Below are positions 44,644 to 64,000 of a DNA stretch of 64,000 nt, in pieces. Location of the stretch: positions 5,366,281 through 5,430,280 of the forward strand of contig OX457053.1 of NCBI GenBank assembly GCA_949752735.1. Reading direction: 5' to 3'. The position numbers were made by a program, and so were the translations under genes. The first letter of the stretch is position 1. Every line of letters begins with the position of its first letter. The notes beneath the pieces are model-generated. The model saw nothing but the letters and a program-made list of their open reading frames with translations, made no database searches and was not told the origin of the DNA. This stretch comes from Lumbricus terrestris (taxonomy: Eukaryota; Annelida; Clitellata; Crassiclitellata; Lumbricidae).

Positions 44644-45350
44644 CCCCTTTCGTGTGCGGAACGTAATATTACGTTTGCGCCAAACCGGCCGTCATTGTGG
44701 GGAACGTAATATTACGTTTTCATAAGCCTTTGACTTCCACGCACTGTGATGGCCGTAATATTACGTTCTAACATCGTTTTTGCGTTTTGATTCGGTAGAT
44801 GACAGCAGTGGTTAGTAAAATTTCGACAAACAACAGCAGCTTTTGGTGTATTTACTCTTCAACATCGTCGGACACACTTCCGAATTTTGTTGTGGAGTTC
44901 GGGCGAATATCTATTCATATTACTGTTTTATTATACAACAATCTGACTTTTTTTAGTGACAGTTATGTCTAATACGGAGACTTTGAATAAAAAAAGAAAG
45001 CTCAGCGCCTCTGAACTAGCTGCTGCTTTGCAACATATTACAAATTCTCACGAGGAAGATCTTATAGATTCTGATGATGACGAAAGTTCCGAAGATGAGT
45101 TAGAAGGTGACGATGAAGACAGTGACAACACTGTTGATTACGATGTGGGTGTGGATGATGACTGACAAGATCACGACTGAATAACTGGACGGACACTAAT
45201 TCGGGTGAGATAAAGGTGCTTCTGGCACTAATTCTCTATCAAGGTATAGTCCAGAAACCGGAAAGTGCAATGCATTGGAGTACCAAACCTGGGAGAAATA
45301 ATTCCACAAGGACGGCGGGTTTAGAAAAATTTAATTCCACACGAAAGGGG
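44644..45350 (+). mobile_element. Internally deleted piggyBac-like element
   Basis: 707 bp flanked by TTAA (44640-44643 and 45351-45354), the piggyBac target. The 13-bp inverted ends are CCCCTTTCGTGTG. Frame 44956-45165 encodes an N-terminus with the acidic run usual in piggyBac transposases (EEDLIDSDDDESSEDELEGD), but it stops. Decayed transposase follows out of frame (EIKVLLALILYQGIVQKPES from 45206). The catalytic part is gone. The left end carries three copies of the palindrome CGTAATATTACG. Confidence 0.9.
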
Positions 45351-45414
45351 TTAAAAGTTCAAAAGTGCACCTACGTCCATATGACATAATGTGAAGTTGC
45401 AATGATAATAATAA

Positions 45415-45600
45415 CAATTTATACGGCAACATAAAGAACTTTACAAGTGCGCCTCACGTACAACTAACAGCAGGGTAGGCCTTAGAACATAAATAAGTCT
45501 TGAGTCCAGATTTGAAGGAGTCACTTCAATGGGTGGATAGAAGACCATTCCAGTATTTTGGGCCAGACTCTGAGAAAGCATGGTCTCCAAGCAGGTTTTC
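45415..45600 (-). mobile_element. LINE 3' fragment
   Basis: Reverse tail (aacaatttatacggcaacat, aagtgcgcctcacg) and the attccagtattttgg block that corresponds to the FWN/LWN motif. A TA/GTATAT microsatellite follows near 45750-45825. Confidence 0.45.
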
Positions 45601-46344
45601 ATCCACCTTACACAAAGATCACTTTTCTCGAACGACACATTTTTATCGATACGGTAAATATTAGCAAAGTCATTCACATCTGAACACGTTACACTACAAG
45701 CGTAATGTACTTCAATGAGCATTCTGCCTCTAATGCCCCTCCAGCAATGCATATTATATATATAAAATATATATAATCTATATAAATATGCAAATACGTG
45801 TATATATATATATATACACGCATATGCAATATTATCAACTGTCTTCATGACCAAGACACCTTATTACAAGCATTTATCAGCACAGTTCAACAAACATTAC
45901 AATTTTGAGGTCAATGTCCTATAAAAGCACTGGCTAGTGTGGCCAGTGTGTGTGTGCGCCAACATTTACAACGTTATCTGAGCATAGTCACTGTTGCCTG
46001 CAACCAGACATTCTCTTCAGCACTTCAAGGCCACATTAACGTTGGTCAACAACAGAACTGACGCTACCAAGTTTCTAGGATCCTGCTCAAAAGTCTTACG
46101 CACCGTAAAGGACGTCACAGATAAAAAATATTCATACAAAGTCGAGCCAAGTTGAAAACCATTTTCGAATGTTCAACACTCGTTTCACCAATGTTTCATC
46201 CAATGGGTATTGCACAGCACATCAGTGGTATCAAATTGTTCTCCACGGAGGATCTAATATCCCATAATGCAATATTTATTTAGCCCAAAACAACCTACTC
46301 ACTAATAATTTTTACCTATTCCGGCCCATATTATAACTAAGGAC

Positions 46345-46625
46345 TTTTAAAATTTATATAGCACCCCTTCACAGATCTACTCAGAAGCGATCCCAGTCCA
46401 ACTACCGCAAAATAAGTTTTTAAGTTCATAAGGAACACAGTGGTGTGACCTCTAGGAACCAGGCGAAATGCAACAGGGACCCGTTCCAGGTCGTAGGGTC
46501 AGCAACAGAAATAACGCCGCTACATAATACCAATCCGCAATCGAGGGATTAAGAGTATCAGCCTATCAGAGAGCAGATCGACATTGGACATCATAGATGA
46601 GAGACAGCGGAGCTCCCGCAGCCTA
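46345..46625 (-). mobile_element. LINE 3' fragment
   Basis: Aaatttatatagcaccccttc, then gaagcgatcccagtccaac, the reversed tail, followed by decayed ORF2 sequence. It lies just downstream of MEF2. Confidence 0.55.
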
Positions 46626-47031
46626 CGGATCTTATTAATTGGTCTTTTAAAGGTTCTATTCATTGCCATATGGCTCGCAAATGGTCCATAGAGAAACGTT
46701 GGTGACAAGGACAAATAACTGTTCCTCCTTCTTGCAAACGTTTCATATGGCTATGCCGAACAACACATACTGTACACAACAAATTCAGCAAACTCACTCA
46801 CTACTACTTCAAAAAACTGGAAAGTCGCACACGGAAAAAAACGGAAAACACGCGTGGATTACTGAAGCTACGTCATGCAAGGGTCGACAAAGCGGAGCGA
46901 GCGACGACGTCGTCATTGACGCTGCTCGTGTAACGGAATCCGCTCGGCAAGCAACGACACCGCTCATCATCGGTTAGTGGCGTCTTGTTAGTAGCAAATT
47001 CTGTCAGCGTCCAACTCCGATCCACGGTCCC

Positions 47032-54864
<7,833 letters not shown>

Positions 54865-55127
54865 CTAGAGGTGACAAGAGAGAAAGAAAACTTTATCTTT
54901 TTCATAAAACCACAGATACTTTGTGGTTTCATTTCAAACATAAAAAACAGAGTATCCTAAGTACACCTATTAATTTTAGAATTCATGATCACACACTGAA
55001 GATGCTTTGCCAAAGTCTCTGAAATGTATCTACACAATCACAACACTGTAACAATTATTGCAACGGCCTTGTATTGTGTTTACAGCTGCAGTCCAATACA
55101 ACGATAATTATCACAACGTCCTGGTAA

Positions 55128-55920
55128 GGCCCAAAAAAAATAATGCTGTGTTTCCGGTAACAGAGCTCTAAAAAATTGGGTAGGTAGGTCGAAAAATATT
55201 TTTATTTTGGTAAAATATTTTTATACAATGACTATCAGAAAAATTATACCCAACTACTCTTTTTTGCATAAAGGTACACGCTGCAACAAAGTACGTGTTC
55301 TAAGCAAGTATAAACTGCCTATTTCCTGACTGTCTGTACCTAAAATTGCTCTAGAAAACAATTCTATTAATTTCATTTTGTTGACATCTTTTCTGGTAAG
55401 ATAAAGTGGGAAGGGAAGGGGAAGATGAGTGCGAACAGAATATCACTGCAAGGGGTCGTTCCAGACTGGCCAAGCCAGTGACTAGTTACACCTAGAGGTT
55501 GCTAGATTTATTTTCCCTAGTCACCGTTAGAGGTGGCTCAAGAATGATAAGGCTAGAGGTTTTTCAAGACTGGCAACCAGGAAGTAGTTAGGCGGGCGTG
55601 AAACTCTAAGGCAATGCCACTGTAAATAAAAAAAATTGCACAAAATTTTCCGAGTCTCGGCAATAAAAGTGAGTCAGTCGGGTTACCAGAAACACAACTT
55701 TTTTTGGCCTAAGATCCAATTTTTACGGAAGGCAATGTCACCATACTATGTCAATAAAAGTTTTGTTTAAAAAGTTAGAAAAATTTGGAAATTTTTTTTT
55801 ATTAAATTTTTTTTTAAATAAAAATATTTTTTAAATAAATTTTTTACAAAATTATTTGAGTCGCGGCAATAAAAGAGGGTCAGTCGGGTTACCGGAAACA
55901 CAACATTATTTTTTGGGGCC
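55128..55920. mobile_element. Harbinger-like non-autonomous element with a third internal end
   Basis: Ends GGCCCAAAAAAAATAATGCT and, in reverse, GGCCCCAAAAAATAATGTTG, both continuing into GTGTTTCCGGTAAC. Flanked by TAA (55125-55127 and 55921-55923). A third copy of the end (gttaccagaaacacaacttt) lies at about 55682. No coding frame. Confidence 0.7.
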
Positions 55921-56688
55921 TAATAATTCCTATTATTGCATTTCGTAGCCAATGGTTAGTTCAGTCGGAACCAAAAACTAACTATTATGAGCAGCTATAG
56001 GTACCTGAGGCTAGAAAACCATACTACACACCACAATAAATAAAAATAATAATAATATAATAATAATATTTATTATCAAGTGTGACAATCCAACCACTTC
56101 GTCACCTTATCTTGTTTTATTGATTGATGTCAAGGGCTTATCAACATAAAAATGGTCGCAGACTTTTCACTTATAAGACACACCACAACAGCAATGAACT
56201 TAGTACATACACTCAAAAAATCTAAATTTGTCAACAGCCAGTCAAATCTCGGTCTAGCATAGACGGTCATGCTCATCAAGTTTAAGTATCACAGATAAAT
56301 CAAACTGATATAAAAACCACATAAAATCCACGATAAATTCTCGAAATGAATTGCCATACAACGCTCGCTGCGAACAGTAAACTTTAATTACTCATCTGCC
56401 TTTTCTTTTCTCTCTCATATTACCTGAGAAATAATCGTAAACTGGTTTCTTACGGCACTGGATGGCGTGATCAGAAACCATAGGCCTATCTGCAAGCAAC
56501 TTTAACTATCAAAACGAGAAATTTTAAAGCCGAAAGGTGATGAAAACACCTGAAATATCTTGTTTATGTCTTGAAATCTCCTTATCATGTTGTGTGTTTC
56601 TGATGCAACCTACAGTGCCTCTGTCAAGATCCTTATCTATGTTATCATCTGTCTCTCTCTGTCTGTCTGCCAATCCTATAGTCTGAAA

Positions 56689-56855
56689 CAGTGGTGTAGT
56701 CCTAAAAAATGAAGTGGGGGGACGCCTGGAAATTGAAGTGGGGGGACGCCTGGAAAATTGAAGTAGAAACTGTAGCAAAAAGTGCAATCTTGCAAGAATT
56801 TTGCAAAAGGTGGGGGGACGGCGTCCCCCCGCGTCCCCGCCCCACTACACCACTG
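56689..56855. mobile_element. 167-bp hAT-type MITE
   Basis: CAGTGGTGTAG to CTACACCACTG, with the perfect 8-bp duplication GTCTGAAA (56681-56688 and 56856-56863). The interior has G-runs (tggggggacgcc twice) and C-runs that could pair. Confidence 0.85.
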
Positions 56856-57429
56856 GTCTGAAAACAACTTAGAAACAGCTAATCAATGATCCATAGATCT
56901 GCTGTAAACATTATTTCCATCCCTTCCTCTTGTTTTCCCTTTCCTCCCACCCTATGTTTCTCCTCTCTTGCTTGCACCTCTGTCTGTCACATCCTTTCCA
57001 TCCCTTCCGCCCACCTTCCTCTTTACCTCCCTCCCCACTTCTTCCACTCTCCACCCCTCTGTCCATTCGTTTGTCTGTATCCGTCTGTCTTTCAGTCTGT
57101 CTGTGTTACTTGCTTTCTCTCTACGTCTCGTACTTTCTCTTACCTACAGAAACCCACGCAGCACACTAACTTATAACCAATGTACTGTATACAGCAACAT
57201 GTCATATAAATCTGAACTAATTGCAGTGTGCATATAATTCTCCAAACAGCTGATAATCTAAGGTCAACAAGTCCTGTAATCGGCTCGAATCACTCACACA
57301 CATTATAACGTTGTCATCATTTCCAACGCTGGCGGGTAAAACAAGAAAACACAATTAGCATGAATTAGAAGCAAGCCGGCAATGACAGCTTCTCAAAAAC
57401 CTTGCCTCAAGCAGTAACAGTGAACAAAA

Positions 57430-57625
57430 AGAGGCATTTGGTAGTGCAGTGGCTAGCATACTCGACTGTAAATCGATAGGTTGGAATTTCAGATCCCTGC
57501 CAGGGCAGAAATTTGGTTCAAAATCTCTGCACAGCCTACAGTGCCAATTCAGCCACAATGTGTACACTGATTGTACAGTGTTGGTGGGAAGGTGGAATGA
57601 CAAGGGAGAGGACTGGCCACCTAAA
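57430..57625 (+). mobile_element. SINE with tRNA-Tyr-like head
   Basis: Gtagtgcagtggctagcat followed by cgactgtaaatcg, which mimics a tRNA-Tyr anticodon arm (GTA), and ataggttggaatttcagatc in the box B place. It differs from the other SINE family. The body has gacaagggagaggactggcc. Confidence 0.45.
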
Positions 57626-58204
57626 TGCTGAGGCTGAGAAAATGAAGTCGTTTAAATAACACATGGCTGCCTTTAAGAGGTTAAACAGCAAATACAAAAA
57701 AAACACTAACTAGTGCTGTCAAAACCTGCAGTAGGATCTGTTAGAATCTCATTTTTTATAACTTAGTATCTGTTTTGTATCACTTAGTATCACTTACGCA
57801 TCTAGCTGGCCCAATTGGTCTCAACTCTTGGAACAAAGTCTTTGCATGCAGGACATGGGAATACACAATTTTGTAAAATAATTTAACAAACTGCCTGCTA
57901 TCACAAACTGCTTGTACACAATAAAATAATAATTTAACTATGATCATAATGATCATGATAACTGTGTACAAAAGCAGTCTAGTCACATCTGAGTCCTTGA
58001 TTTGCATGTGCCATGTGTCTGTGCCTACATAAATGTCTGATGTTCCAGCACATTTGACACTGCCTATACCAGACAATACTTCTGCCTGATTACCACAAAA
58101 GCCTGCAATGATATCCCTATTTTGAGGTGTTCTGTGATACGACGCTTATGTCTGTTAACATCCTGTGTACAACAGTTTCTGCTACTTCCAGTCATCACAT
58201 TAAT

Positions 58205-58550
58205 TTAATTTAATTTACCAGTCTCATTCTGGCCTGGCGCTCAAGTATCTTCATTATCTCATCCACCTGCCGACTTCAGCATCCTCTCCTCATTCACTAC
58301 GCTCACGTGACAGACATGATCTCCTTGTCCCGCGAGCAAGGACTACTTTGGCCAAAACTCGAGCTTTTGCCTTCATTGGTCCTACACTCTGGAATCAGTT
58401 CTCTCCTTTGACATGTCCGTCGTTATTAACTGGTAACCGAATCACATCTCTACGCTATCTCAAAACTACTTTCTCTTCTCCGAGTCTTTCGACCTGTTAG
58501 CACCTCTGATTGGTGCACACTGTGAGAGGCGCTTTATAAATTTATATATA
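58205..58550 (+). mobile_element. LINE ORF2 C-terminal fragment
   Basis: Encodes RHDLLVPRARTTLAKTRAFA and FIGPTLWNQFSP, then the tail gcacctctgattgg and gagaggcgctttataaattt and a CAACA repeat. Confidence 0.7.
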
Positions 58551-59099
58551 CAACACAACAGAACTCAATACAATTAAATGCAGCGGATATGACTCACCCA
58601 AAATAAAATCGGGAACAGCTGGCGCAATTCTTTACATGCAAGCCATAATTACTGCTTTTACAATGTTGTGTCGCCCACACAATTTAGCGCATCTTGCGAC
58701 CTGTTTACCAACAACCCATTGCCGCACTAATGGCCGGTAGAGCAGTTTCATGTGACCCCTAATAAGAGAAGCTAATATTCTGGACAGAGAAGCACACGTG
58801 ATGGATTGCTTTGATGTTGAAATTATACCGAACGCCACAGAAAGAGTCTGAAAACACCCGAGGCAATGAAAGGTCCGCTGCTACTTATATATATATTCTG
58901 TGGCTCATCCCAAGCTGAAATCTGCTGCTGATGTGAAAGCCCAGTTATCGGTTGTCATGTTTTCTGAGAAAGCTGAACTATGTAATCCTAGAGTGGCCAA
59001 CAAACAGGAGTTGCAGTGCAGCATCCGTAAGTTTCAAGATTAAACAATTAAGCCCAAGACAGAGCTACATGCATTGAAGTGGGTGGTCGCCTGGTACAG

Positions 59100-59350
59100 T
59101 GGACACAGTTCATTCACTTACTCACTCACTTACTTAGTCTCACTCACTTACTTACTTAGTCTCACTCACTCATAACTCACTCCCTCACTCACCCACTGTA
59201 TTCATTCATACACTCTGAGCACTTTTTGTACCAAACTTGCTAGTCAGCATAAATGAGACTAAACTTAAAACTTTTACTTTTTGGGCGCACTTGAGTCGGG
59301 AGTGTCTCTGAGTAACTTCCCTGAAGGGGCGCTATATAAATTTCTGAATG
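59100..59350 (+). repeat. CTCA/TTAC microsatellite followed by a LINE tail
   Basis: Cactcacttacttagtctca type repeats (59110-59200), then aactaaacttaaaactttta, gggagtgtctctgag and ggggcgctatataaatttct. Confidence 0.65.
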
Positions 59351-59879
59351 AATTAAATCTTTCGAATATCATACAGGGATCCGAATCTCGGACCTCTACG
59401 TAGACAATCTCGTACACTAACCCTAATCCTCTCACACACACCCTAAGACCACCACCACTAGCATCATAAACCAGTATGTACTAAAGTACAACAAAATTTA
59501 CGGTAGTAATAATAATAACAATTATAATATTCATCATTTCAACATAACTAAATAAAATACAAGATCTTTTCAAGAATTCTTCCAAATAATAAACCTTAAT
59601 AAATGCATGCTTTTAACACTCAACGCAATCCTGTGCACATGAATCGCTCAGCACTCGTGAATAAGCTGGTGCCCTGCGCCCAGCTTCTTAGCATCATTTT
59701 AGAAATTTGTAGCATTCTTTAATCACGATTCAAGGTTCACTGGTTTGATTTTTCTGCATTTTTAAACATCTTTTAAATACAGAATGTAATTTATTGCACA
59801 GGTCTGACAAAACCACATTAATCAAATCTGCAGCACAGAGCTGCAGATTTTGTTAATGTGATACAAAATCGTATCATAT

Positions 59880-60070
59880 ACAAAAAACGCCTCTCGTAGC
59901 ATAGACTATTCAGAGTGCTTTCGGCACAGAAGTCCTGGGAAAAATAAACGTCTTGAGAGAGCGAGAGGATGCAGGGAAGAGTCCAGACATGAGCTTAGCA
60001 CGCATAGAAGAGGAAGGCCTTTCCATGTGGAGGGATCTCTCACAGCAAATGCCCTGCCTAGACAAAATTT
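59880..60070 (-). mobile_element. LINE 3' fragment
   Basis: Aaaacgcctctcgtagcatag, then cagagtgctttcggcac in reverse, followed by gaggaaggcctttccatgtg, the LWN-block equivalent. A similar short piece lies at 61690-61800. Confidence 0.5.
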
Positions 60071-60284
60071 ATTTAGAGTAAACCCACACCATACACGAAG
60101 TGCAAAGACGTCGGCTAGCTTCTTATATAAAAAAACGACATAAATATATACAGAAGGAAACAGTTAAAGCTGTAGTATGCAGAATACAAGTGCCAAAGTG
60201 TTCTGCACATTGGAGATACGGTCAAGCTCAGAAACAATAACGATCGCCGATCGTAAACGTTTATATTTTCTCAGTTGTCAGAGA

Positions 60285-60740
60285 TAAACAATATGGCTGC
60301 CCCAGATTGGGAAAGAATAGAGAGTGCTCACTCTGACCTACATCCCTACAACAGTCTAACAGTTTGTGAAGGCAAAAGAGTGAGCAAGACTGCAAGTCCA
60401 TGAAAATGGCATTTGATTATTAAAGCTTACTATTATTAGGAAATATACAATAGAAAAAATTTATGGACGAAAGAAACCGTTCAACTGATGGCTATTCAGA
60501 AGTGCAATTCGCAATCTCTGGAGCATATTTTAGTGCTATGGCGCTTTACTTGGTATCAATGTATGTGCATATGTGTCCGTGCCCTATGAGTGCCACGAAA
60601 CATTTATAGAAACCGTGTCAGTGCACACTAACTTATTCACTCACTTACATATTTTCGCGGTAATATAAAGCATTTGCAGGAATGTAGGTCAAAGCACACT
60701 ATTCTTGCCCAATCTGGGTCAATCACATTGTTTACGTCCG
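60285..60740. repeat. Imperfect inverted repeat, arms of about 60 bp
   Basis: Left arm aacaatatggctgccccaga and gggaaagaatagagag; right arm, in reverse, aacaatgtgattgacccaga and gggcaagaatagtgtg, both ending in tgacctacat. Probably a DNA transposon remnant; the ends were not resolved. The rest of 60070-62370 shows no gene. Confidence 0.5.
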
Positions 60741-62374
60741 TTATATCGACGACCGACCCGATGTAAACTTTTGCCTAGAGTTCTAAATCCACACATCAAT
60801 AAAGAATTCTTTTATGATTTCACGTGCAGCACAGCCAGGCGGGGCAATAAAATTATTATTTGATGGGCATACTCAATCGAAATGTAATAACGTTGCCCCT
60901 TTGTAAACAACGGAATAATTAAATTACAAACGGAACAATTTTCAGAGCTTCCATCAAAACATCGATCTTCATCTCGTCGTAAAATCACAACCGATCAGTA
61001 TTGGAAAACGATAAAGGAAACTTGGGTCAGGTATAATTTTCCAAAGTGCTCTTCAACACAACGCCGTATGGCAGCACCTCTTGATCACGAATCCGTCATT
61101 GAAAAAATAACATTTGCAGAATCTGTGCAGACTGCATTATTCTGTAATAAATCTCTTGAGCTGTATCTTCAGTCGTCAAATTGTCTTATTTACAAGCTGA
61201 GTAAAATTTAATAATCGATGCTGAGATGTTGCATTTTATTACCAGAAAAGATTAGATCTATTACCAGCAGCAGCACAAGCCATACAACAAGCCCCACCTC
61301 CTCCTTCCTCACCGGAACGCTACTGCCACTCGTCAGAAAATGATTAATCGCTGTTGAAGAAACCGCTTAAACTAGAAAGCGACAGATCTTACCTGCTTAC
61401 TAATTAATATTTGAGAATTATGATAGAGATTCCTCGATTAAAAGATCTTAGAGAGGGTTAAATGCGTCCTCGTTCGTCAATAATTTCAGGCTAATTCTCT
61501 TCGGAGATTGAAGCTGAATTTTCGCCACCGCATCACTTACGCTGCTACTGCGTATCGCTCCGCAGAGGTTGTTCCGATGAAATTATCTAGCGCAGCCATA
61601 TCGACTGAATCACCGACGCACTAAATTGTAAAGTCAGTGTAATCACGCTTTATCTAATCTAATCTAATCTAATATAATCTAATCTAATCAAATAAAGCAT
61701 TTGTAAAAACGCTTCTCGCAGCAGAGCTATTCAGAAGTGCTCTCAGTGTGACAGGCCCATGAAAAGAGAAAAATCTTCAAGCAACGAAAAGATGCAGGTG
61801 ATATAATCTATGCTATGATCTATACCTTTTAAGGAGAATGTATGTATGTTTTTCCAGAATACACGCCCACAGTTTTTTCGCCGCTATTGACTTGAAACCT
61901 TGCATCTATAGACAGAGGGCCACCAGGACCAACCATTGGAAGAGGCTTCAGAACACTAACTTACTCACTCACTTGATCACATACTTTCACCCTACGGGCG
62001 GGGTGGGGCAAAAAGACCAAATTTCACTAACAAAACCACCCCATTTCCATACCTTAATTGGCCACATTTCCCCAACTTGAAGCCGTGCATTTGGACCCGG
62101 CCTCACTTCGCCTCACACTCTTCACCCTGGGGTCGGGGCATGGCGGTGAAAAGCGTAAATCTCCCTGCCAATGGGTCACGGCCAATGCCGGTTTCGGCAC
62201 GGTTTCTTACCTATTCACTTCAATTTTTTCATCTAGACAGAGGATCACCAAGACCGCCCCGCCCCAAAGGAGGCCAATGAAGTTTTCATTTCACATGGCC
62301 GCATAGGCTATAGGTCTGAGTACGGGTTCAGTATTGACATTATTTTTTCGGCAGTTAGGCTATTCATTTCGTGA

Positions 62375-62800
62375 GGGGCCGTCCATAAAGTACGTCACGC
62401 TCCAGGGGGGGAGGGGTGTAAGAAAGTGTGACAGTCTGTGACAGGGGGAGGGGGTCAGGCCATGTATGACGTCACACATTTTTAAAAATTCTTTATTATA
62501 TTTTTTGTTCTTAGTACCTAAAATCCGACCCGGCCCGGCCAGGCGTGTCTAAAACCCGGGATGGCGGGATAAAAGTTGATTTCCCGTCACTATCAAAGCG
62601 TTTAGGGACACACGTCACTATCAGAGGGATTAGGGATAGTATCCTAGGGTTTAGAGGGTTAGGTAAATGGTTGTTTTTAAAAAAAAATCGAAAGTGTGAC
62701 GTACTTTAGGGGGGGGTCCGAGATTTGTGACAGTTTGTGACAGGGGGAGGGGGGGTCAAAAATGGTCAAAAATAGCGTGACGTACTTTATGGACGGCCCC
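62375..62800. mobile_element. 426-bp MITE with 26-bp perfect inverted ends
   Basis: Ends GGGGCCGTCCATAAAGTACG plus TCACGC on both sides, flanked by TGA (62372-62374 and 62801-62803), a 3-bp duplication close to the Harbinger type. Subterminal G-runs and a repeated gtgacaggggga block. No coding frame. Confidence 0.8.
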
Positions 62801-62937
62801 TGATGGGAATGTTTGGCTTGGCGCATCTCCCGCCCCTACGAATCTACAACACGCCCATGTGCACCGCTGTACGTGTTAGGCTAAGTTTTGCTCTATATGC
62901 CTATAGCAATTTAGAGATTACGACTAGGCCTAGACCT

Positions 62938-63180
62938 CAGGGCTGTTTTTAAGGAATTTTTAGAACTGCACAACTAGCCTACTTCTTTCCTGTTCCATCT
63001 TCCATGGTAAATTACTTCCAATCGGAGGACAGTGACCTTTTTGCTAGTTTTAACTGTACAGAAGTGCTTCTACAGCAGCACAAATCCATTTAGAACTGCA
63101 CATTTTGTGTACAACTACAGCATAGCCTACATTAGATAACCAATTATACTGTGGCACAACTGCACGTTAAAAAAGCCCTG
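62938..63180. mobile_element. 243-bp hAT-type MITE with 8-bp duplication
   Basis: CAGGGCTGTTTTTAA to TTAAAAAAGCCCTG, flanked by CTAGACCT (62930-62937 and 63181-63188). Related in reverse to the piece at 54391. Confidence 0.85.
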
Positions 63181-63611
63181 CTAGACCTATAGGCCCTACT
63201 TACTATAACTATCCATGGCAACAATTTCAACCAGTCAGAACGGAATAAGATCGTGACGTCAGCCGGTAGAGTGACGTAACCAAGAGCGGCGTCATGAATA
63301 ATAAATCGTTGCATATCTGCCGTATAATAATACGCGCTGCCCATCAGCTGCTGGCTCGTCATCATCTCAGAAATAATTGGATTATTTATTGCGGATCGGA
63401 AAAATCTCGTAGCGTAAATTATCTAAAAAAATCATTCGGTCAGATACTAGGCCCATTATATCTGTTTCGGACTTACATCTTGCAAATGACGGGAGATCTT
63501 CTCTAAACTCCAGGTTTGATCAGAACGTAAACTAGGGCTAATTAAAAAATCTAGAACTAACCTAATCTAGAACTAATCTAGGCCAAACCTTGGCTACCTG
63601 CTAATCTTTCC

Positions 63612-63841
63612 GGCGAAATTGCAGTATCGGGGACCATGTGTGTCGGTTAGGATCAGGTAAGGGTGAGGGTCGGTTAGGGTCAGGTTAGACGTCGTGAGGG
63701 TCGGTTAGGGTCAGGTTAAGCGTCGTGAGGGTCGGTTAGGATTAGTGCTAGGGTTAGTGTCGTCATTAGATACTATATACTATAGTATAGGGCCTACTAA
63801 GATATTGTGTATGCTTCGGTCCTCGATACTGCAATTTCGCC
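63612..63841. mobile_element. 230-bp inverted-repeat element with telomere-like minisatellite (second good copy)
   Basis: Ends GGCGAAATTGCAGTATCGGG and nearly the same in reverse. Perfect 8-bp duplication ATCTTTCC (63604-63611 and 63842-63849). The interior repeats ggtcggttagggtcaggtta plus a gacgtcgtga or agcgtcgtga remainder every 31 bases, the reverse of the 4075 copy. Another piece starts near 63945 and runs off the window. Confidence 0.85.
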
Positions 63842-64000
63842 ATCTTTCCATGTAAGCTTATATCCTGTGCTATTCAATGATTCATTCGACCCATGTTGCC
63901 TCTTTATGGGTTCCACGGCAAACATATAGTAGACCTATATGGGACTGAATGACGATACTGACCCTAACACCAACCGACCGACATGGTGCCTAACCTAATC

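Noticed and set aside
56886..57237. Overlapping Ser/Leu/Pro-rich plus frames
   Set aside because: Pyrimidine-rich low-complexity DNA, three frames open together, no domain.
63250..63290. CRE-like tgacgtcag and tgacgtaac as a promoter
   Set aside because: No transcript start, frame or first exon found nearby; two motifs alone are weak.

Overview
The window is animal nuclear DNA, most likely from a marine invertebrate and possibly a deuterostome. Short exons lie in long introns with GT/AG borders. There is a MEF2-type MADS gene, a TNF-receptor-type receptor, tRNA-derived SINEs, CR1/L2-like LINEs, an LTR retroelement and many small DNA transposons. Telomere-type CCCTAA motifs and frequent TAGGCCTA words fit Ambulacraria or cephalochordates, but I cannot fix the taxon. 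No bacterial features, CRISPR arrays or rRNA genes were seen.

Layout. (1) 1-1076, + strand: last two exons of an unrecognised lysine-rich protein, with a LINE fragment in the intron right beside the last splice acceptor. (2) 1.2-7.2 kb: intergenic, filled with LINE and SINE pieces and a 218-bp inverted-repeat element that carries a telomere-like minisatellite. (3) 7.3-37.1 kb, + strand: a 14-exon gene that I assembled by hand from splice sites and phase. It encodes about 716 residues: signal peptide, TNFR cysteine-rich repeats, one transmembrane helix, a long low-complexity tail, a CARD domain and an acidic C-terminus. A TNF-type receptor ending in a CARD instead of a death domain is the most striking item here. 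Its introns hold a 983-bp mariner-like element, a LINE with a target-site duplication, and a recent 9,964-bp LTR element (22285-32248) that encodes only Gag. (4) 37.2-47.0 kb: intergenic, with a hAT MITE, a deleted piggyBac, tandem repeats and LINE tails. (5) 54864-47032, - strand: a complete MEF2 gene in 8 coding exons (464 residues, every junction in phase). Its exon-2 splice acceptor lies at the edge of an 11-copy, 29-bp tandem repeat in which every unit copies the acceptor. (6) 55-64 kb: MEF2 upstream region, with Harbinger-like and hAT MITEs, LINE tails and a second telomere-motif inverted-repeat element.

How the genes relate. The receptor and MEF2 converge tail to tail about 9.9 kb apart. 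I see no evidence that they work together. Exon calls rest on open frame, splice dinucleotides, phase continuity and family motifs read by eye. No alignment or transcript was available.
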